Both the position numbers and the translations under genes were made by a program. Below the pieces are notes generated by a model. It was not told the DNA's origin, did no database searches, and saw nothing but the letters and a program-made list of their open reading frames with translations. Below are positions 27,985 to 31,596 of a stretch of DNA of 31,596 bases, piece by piece (position 1 is the stretch's first letter; each line of letters opens with the position of its first letter). Location: positions 1-31,596 of the forward strand of contig JAQGDQ010001634.1 in NCBI GenBank assembly GCA_030141605.1, written 5' to 3'. Origin of the DNA: Tubiluchus corallicola. Lineage: Eukaryota; Priapulida; Priapulimorpha; Priapulimorphida; Tubiluchidae.

Positions 27985-28329
27985 ATGATCGAGATTAAAC
28001 TCGATCAAATTGGTAATGGAAAAAACACGATGAGACAAGCAGCCCATGAGACAGCTTATGGAAACATGTTCAGACATCTTCTGTGGAGTCGTGTCTTCAT
28101 AATCAAGAAATTCCGGAAATTGATGCATGACTGTAGATCAAACACAGACCAGCTACCAGAAACACCTTCATACATGTATCTGTATGAAAGTGAAAACTTG
28201 AAAGAAAATAATTACACCGCAGGTTTGTGGGGTCCCAAACTAGTCATCTCTGCCGTAACACAAGGTGGTGATGGAAAGATAAACAACGTTCCAGTCGTAT
28301 TCCTGATAACTTCCAAGCCAACAGATTAA
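27985..28329 (+). CDS. Hypothetical protein, 114 aa, possible terminal exon
   Basis: I do not recognise this protein. The frame runs from MIEIKLDQIGNGKNTMRQAA to VPVVFLITSKPTD and TAA. The in-frame sequence upstream (YPAGEIIEYYSK) is also open back to a stop at about 27945, so the true start may be a splice acceptor and not the Met. The composition looks protein-like: mixed charged and hydrophobic residues, a basic middle (IIKKFRKLMHD) and a hydrophobic strand-like C-terminal part (GLWGPKLVISAV, then NNVPVVFLITS). There is no signal peptide or membrane segment. Two AATAAA signals follow at 28465-28470 and 28479-28484, fitting the end of a transcript. It could equally be a relic of a transposase or another mobile-element protein. 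Confidence 0.4.
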   Translation: MIEIKLDQIGNGKNTMRQAAHETAYGNMFRHLLWSRVFIIKKFRKLMHDCRSNTDQLPETPSYMYLYESENLKENNYTAGLWGPKLVISAVTQGGDGKINNVPVVFLITSKPTD

Positions 28330-28907
28330 CTTAAGTAAATTCACTTACATGGGAATTCAAGTGTTTTAAACGGGTGCAAGGATGTCATGTTTTTATATAA
28401 CGATCATAATTATTATTAATGGATCGATACCGTAAAGACTCGTGAGCAACGTGGATGCAATAATAATAAAGATTATCCAATAAATGAAAAAACATTAGTA
28501 GAAAATCTTTACGTGGATTCAAACCTTAACACCTTCAAACCTTTGTGTATCTGGAAACCAAATTCCTTAGCCTCCTTTATACACGTGCACTACTTGAAAT
28601 AGTAAATAAAAGCAAATATGGTGAAGTAATATTTAAGTCGATGAAATGTATATAAATCTGAACAAAGCAACAGGTCTAATAAAACCTACAGTGTTGCCAT
28701 TCCATCGCTTCATGTCCATCAGTTCAAAGTTTGACAGCATTGTATGTATCGACATAATTTCATTTTTGTCAAATATTCATGTGTAATTTGGATACAGTAC
28801 ATTGTTGAGGAAAGTGAGATTTTTTTCTCGCCAGATGCTACGCAATTTTAGTTGCATACTTTAGAAGCTGAGACTTTTCCATACGTTTACAAAATTAAAA
28901 CCTTTAA
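28330..28907. other. Possible 3' UTR of the upstream frame, then intergenic
   Basis: Contains AATAAA at 28465-28470 and 28479-28484. Nothing else recognised before the MITE at 28908. Confidence 0.4.
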
Positions 28908-29581
28908 AGGACAAGAAAAGGGGTAACTGAAGTAGATTTCAGAAAAATCGTCTTTAAAAACTATATTACCTTATAGCAATTTTATGCGTATATCGTACTC
29001 CCGTAGAAAGGATTTTTTGTTTGTTTTCATTTTAAATCTTCCGTAATACTGTTCCGATGGCGCCATTATATGACGTCAACTTAAATCAGGGGAAGAAAAT
29101 GAAATGTCAAACTATGTCCCAAAAAACGTTTCATGCAAAGGTATATTACTTGATATTTCGCTTACATCAAAGACTTATGTAACTAGTAAAAAAAATTATT
29201 AATTATTTAAATGTTTTCATCAAATGGTAAAATGTCGTTGACTCACCTCCAGGGTGCACCACTTACTAACCAAAAAACGCATTTCTAATCTTACTGACAA
29301 GATACAGTAATTTAAAATTTTACTTAGTTAGTGACGTGTGTGCTACGAATGCTCTGACTATTTTTTCAAACTTCACGCAATGTTATCTAAATTTGTTTCA
29401 AATGACTTATTGTCAAAATGGCTGCGTCTAACGGTCATCGCGGGAGTTTAAGTTTAAAAGCTTTATGCAGCGTTACTGCCGACACAGGCCCTCTATGCAA
29501 AAAGCAGTTTGTAAGTGGTGTAAAATTTCAAGACGAATTTTTTTTTTTAAGTTTTATGTCAATGGGGGGTTTTCTTGTACT
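28908..29581 (+). mobile_element. MITE family A, copy 3, full length, TTAA flanks
   Basis: TTAA (28904-28907) is followed by AGGACAAGAAAAGG. The right end is GGGGGGTTTTCTTGTACT followed by TTAA (29582-29585). The terminal inverted repeats AGGACAAGAAAA and AGTACAAGAAAA match at 11 of 12 bases. Size 674 bp. It aligns end to end with 4747-5400 (inverted) and with 3410-3905 (same orientation). No ORF of note, so non-autonomous. The TTAA duplication is seen here and in copy 2. Confidence 0.9.
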
Positions 29582-29585
29582 TTAA

Positions 29586-30040
29586 GCGATATTAATAACA
29601 ATGATAATAAAATAACAATATTGTAAAATTAAGAAAATCTTGTTGTAACAAAGTTAGCATTGTACTGAGTCACTGTAAAATTCAGTAGGAGTCATGCGGG
29701 GGACTACAGAATTAATACTTAAACATAAAATTGAGGTATTAGTCAAGCATTAATATAAAATTAACCTGGGTCTCCGTGATCCGACAAACAATGAGTGAGG
29801 TTCACTTCTAGTTGTTCTAGTGCTGCCATCTCTTCTCTACAATCCGAAACAAAACTGACAAGTTCATAAGTTTCACTGGTTGTTTCTCCAAAATCCTACA
29901 ATTTTAAATGTCGAATTTAATAAACCGAAAAGGTAAATGGGTAGAAAAATTAGCCCGCGAAGTGCACAATATCTGGAAGGTGTAACAAGTTAGCCACGAA
30001 GTAATAATATAATAGGACATATTTGCTGCTACACATAGTT
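29586..30040. other. Intergenic, no gene seen
   Basis: AT-rich sequence after MITE copy 3; no recognisable features. Minus-strand frames over 29950-30334 are low-complexity and I do not support them. Confidence 0.4.
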
Positions 30041-30160
30041 GGATTTATGTATGTTTGTGTATAATTCTGTGGATAGATGGCACTGCATTGGAGGATTATA
30101 GAATTTACGTATGTTAGTACATAATTCCGTGGATAGATGGCACAGCTGTGGAGTAATGTA
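30041..30160 (+). repeat. 60-bp tandem duplication
   Basis: Two head-to-tail copies, 30041-30100 and 30101-30160. Both contain GTGGATAGATGGCAC and start G(G/A)ATTTA(T/C)GTATGTT. They are diverged at roughly a fifth of positions. Confidence 0.85.
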
Positions 30161-30300
30161 GGTAAAAATGACACAAAAATGGCACAGGAAAAAATGAAAA
30201 AGTGGGTAAAAATGGTATAAGAAAAAACGACGCGGTAGGAATAACACAGGAAAAAATGGCACAGGTAAAAAGGGCACAGGAAAAAAATGCCACACCTTTA
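30161..30300 (+). repeat. Purine-rich short repeat tract
   Basis: Repeated words such as GGCACAGGAAAAAATG and GGTAAAAATG in an A/G-dominated stretch; irregular period of about 15-25 bp. The Phe/Pro-rich minus frame across it is an artefact of this. Confidence 0.65.
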
Positions 30301-31053
30301 ATGGCGTTAATAACCCTTGCTTATTAATGTGCATAGCCTTACAAGGTGACTTGGTATGTGTGTATTTGTCAATCTATTTTTCAACAAACAATTAGACAAA
30401 CGAACAAACAAAGGAACTAGTCGATGTACCATTTGTTCGGCAAGTCTGCAAGCTGCCAGGCTTGCAATCATTAATTACACAGATAAAATGTGTCTCACTG
30501 GCAAGTTCTACATTTGTTCATGATCCTACACATAAAGATCTCCACCACTGCCTCACAATATTACTGCAAATCAAATGACAAAGTTTGTAATTTAAATATT
30601 AAAGACTTTCATGAATACTTTAAATAAGATTTTTTTACTGTTAGTTGCTTCATCCAACCAGCATTGCAAAACAAGAAGCTACTACCAGTATTTTATATAG
30701 TAGGATTATTTATTGAATTTAGCAACAAGTGTAAAGTTCCTTGCAGAAACATTCCTGTAAAAATTCACTAAATTTGAACAGGCAACTCAGAGAGTGACAA
30801 GCATGCCACTGGTACAGCAGCATGGATTATTCAAGTGCTGCTATAGCCAGTGGTACATAACTGAATCTAAAACAAAATAATCAGTAGAGAAACTACTCAA
30901 CTGCTTTCATTTGCATTCTTCTCACAGATTCAGTGAAGTTTACATTCAGTGTAATTATGATAAATAAATAAACTCGAAACTTGCATAGCTGTGAAATGAG
31001 TAGTCTTGGCAATCCATGTACATGAAACGAATAAAAAGATAATAACGTTATCC
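30301..31053. other. Intergenic, nothing recognised
   Basis: Unique AT-rich DNA with no open frame of note before the terminal minisatellite. Confidence 0.4.
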
Positions 31054-31596
31054 CATGCACACTTCATTGTTACAAGCTGTTGGCCGTGCACACGTCATTG
31101 TTACAAGCTGTTGTCCATGTACACTTCATTGTTACAAGCTGTTGTCCATGTACACTTCATTGTTGCAAGCTGTTGTCCATGTACACTTCATTGTTACAAG
31201 CTGTTGTCCATGTACACTTCATTGTTACAAGCTGTTGTTCATGTACACTTCATTGTTGCAAGCAATTGTTCATGTACACTTCATTGTTACAAGTTGTTGT
31301 CCATGTACACTTCATTGTTACAAGCGGTTGTTCATGTACACTTCATTGTTACAAGCTGTTGTTCATGTACACTTCATTGTTACAAGCTGTTGGTCGTGTA
31401 CACTTCATTGTTACAAGCTGTTGTTCATGTACACTTCATTGTTACAAGCTGTTGGCCGTGTACACTTCATTGTTACAAGCAATTGTTCATGTACACTTCA
31501 TTGTTATAAGCTGTTGTCCATGTACACTTCATTGTTACAAGCAATTGTTCATGTACACTTCATTGTTACAAGCTGTTGTCCATGTACACTTACTGC
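31054..31596 (+). repeat. 31-bp minisatellite, ~17.5 units, continues past window
   Basis: Head-to-tail units of CATGTACACTTCATTGTTAC plus AAGCTGTTGTC (31 bp), with variants mostly in the last third (GTTGTTC, GTTGGCCG, GCAATTGTTC). Three units make 93 bp, or 31 codons, so one frame stays open for 167 codons; that frame is a by-product and not a gene. The array is cut by the window end. Confidence 0.95.

Noticed and set aside
31006-31509. 167-codon plus-strand frame with Cys/His/Tyr-rich repeats
   Set aside because: It is the 31-bp minisatellite read through; 31 codons equal three units. No start context or domain.
31054-31596. CRISPR-like array appearance
   Set aside because: Units are contiguous with no unique spacers, and the surrounding DNA is animal, with introns and retrotransposons.

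Overview
This is eukaryotic DNA from an animal, almost certainly an invertebrate. The window holds one spliced gene with GT-AG introns, a BEL/Pao-type LTR retrotransposon, LINE relics, TTAA-flanked MITEs, a tRNA-derived SINE array and many micro- and minisatellites. BEL/Pao elements and this choline transporter are metazoan. The species cannot be determined from the sequence alone. There are no bacterial operons, CRISPR arrays or ribosome binding sites.

Layout. 1-3260: a GA/GT microsatellite between 79-bp direct repeats, a 1.66-kb 16-bp minisatellite, a (ATC)n-bearing tandem array, a 25-bp tandem repeat and the C-terminal end of a LINE protein on the minus strand. 3410-5400: three DNA-transposon remnants, namely two copies of a TTAA-flanked 650-bp MITE (family A, opposite orientations) and one 414-bp piggyBac-like MITE. 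5868-6374: a mosaic of pentanucleotide repeats. 7464-12211 (minus): a BEL/Pao retrotransposon with gag, zinc knuckles, protease, RT and RNase H but no integrase. 13540-15641: a LINE RT relic, a short duplication, a degenerate repeat cluster and an inverted-repeat element.

16044-23476 (plus) is the main gene: a complete eight-exon high-affinity choline transporter (CHT1/SLC5A7 type, 560 aa). It would mark cholinergic neurons, taking up choline with Na+ for acetylcholine synthesis. A copy of repeat family B lies in its first intron. A second, inverted copy lies 3 kb beyond its 3' end.

24555-25378 (minus) carries a decayed MCM helicase fragment, most like MCM9, followed by short open stretches that may belong to the same dead gene. 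25829-26470 is a SINE tandem array with a near-perfect 76-bp palindrome. 27985-28329 is an unrecognised 114-aa open frame with poly(A) signals behind it. 28908-29581 is the best-preserved full copy of MITE family A. 31054 to the window end is a 31-bp minisatellite that runs off the edge.

I see no clearly new multi-gene system. The most useful results are the full CHT1 exon model, the TTAA MITE family defined by three copies, the MCM9-like pseudogene fragment, the SINE palindrome and the BEL element with split ORFs and no integrase.
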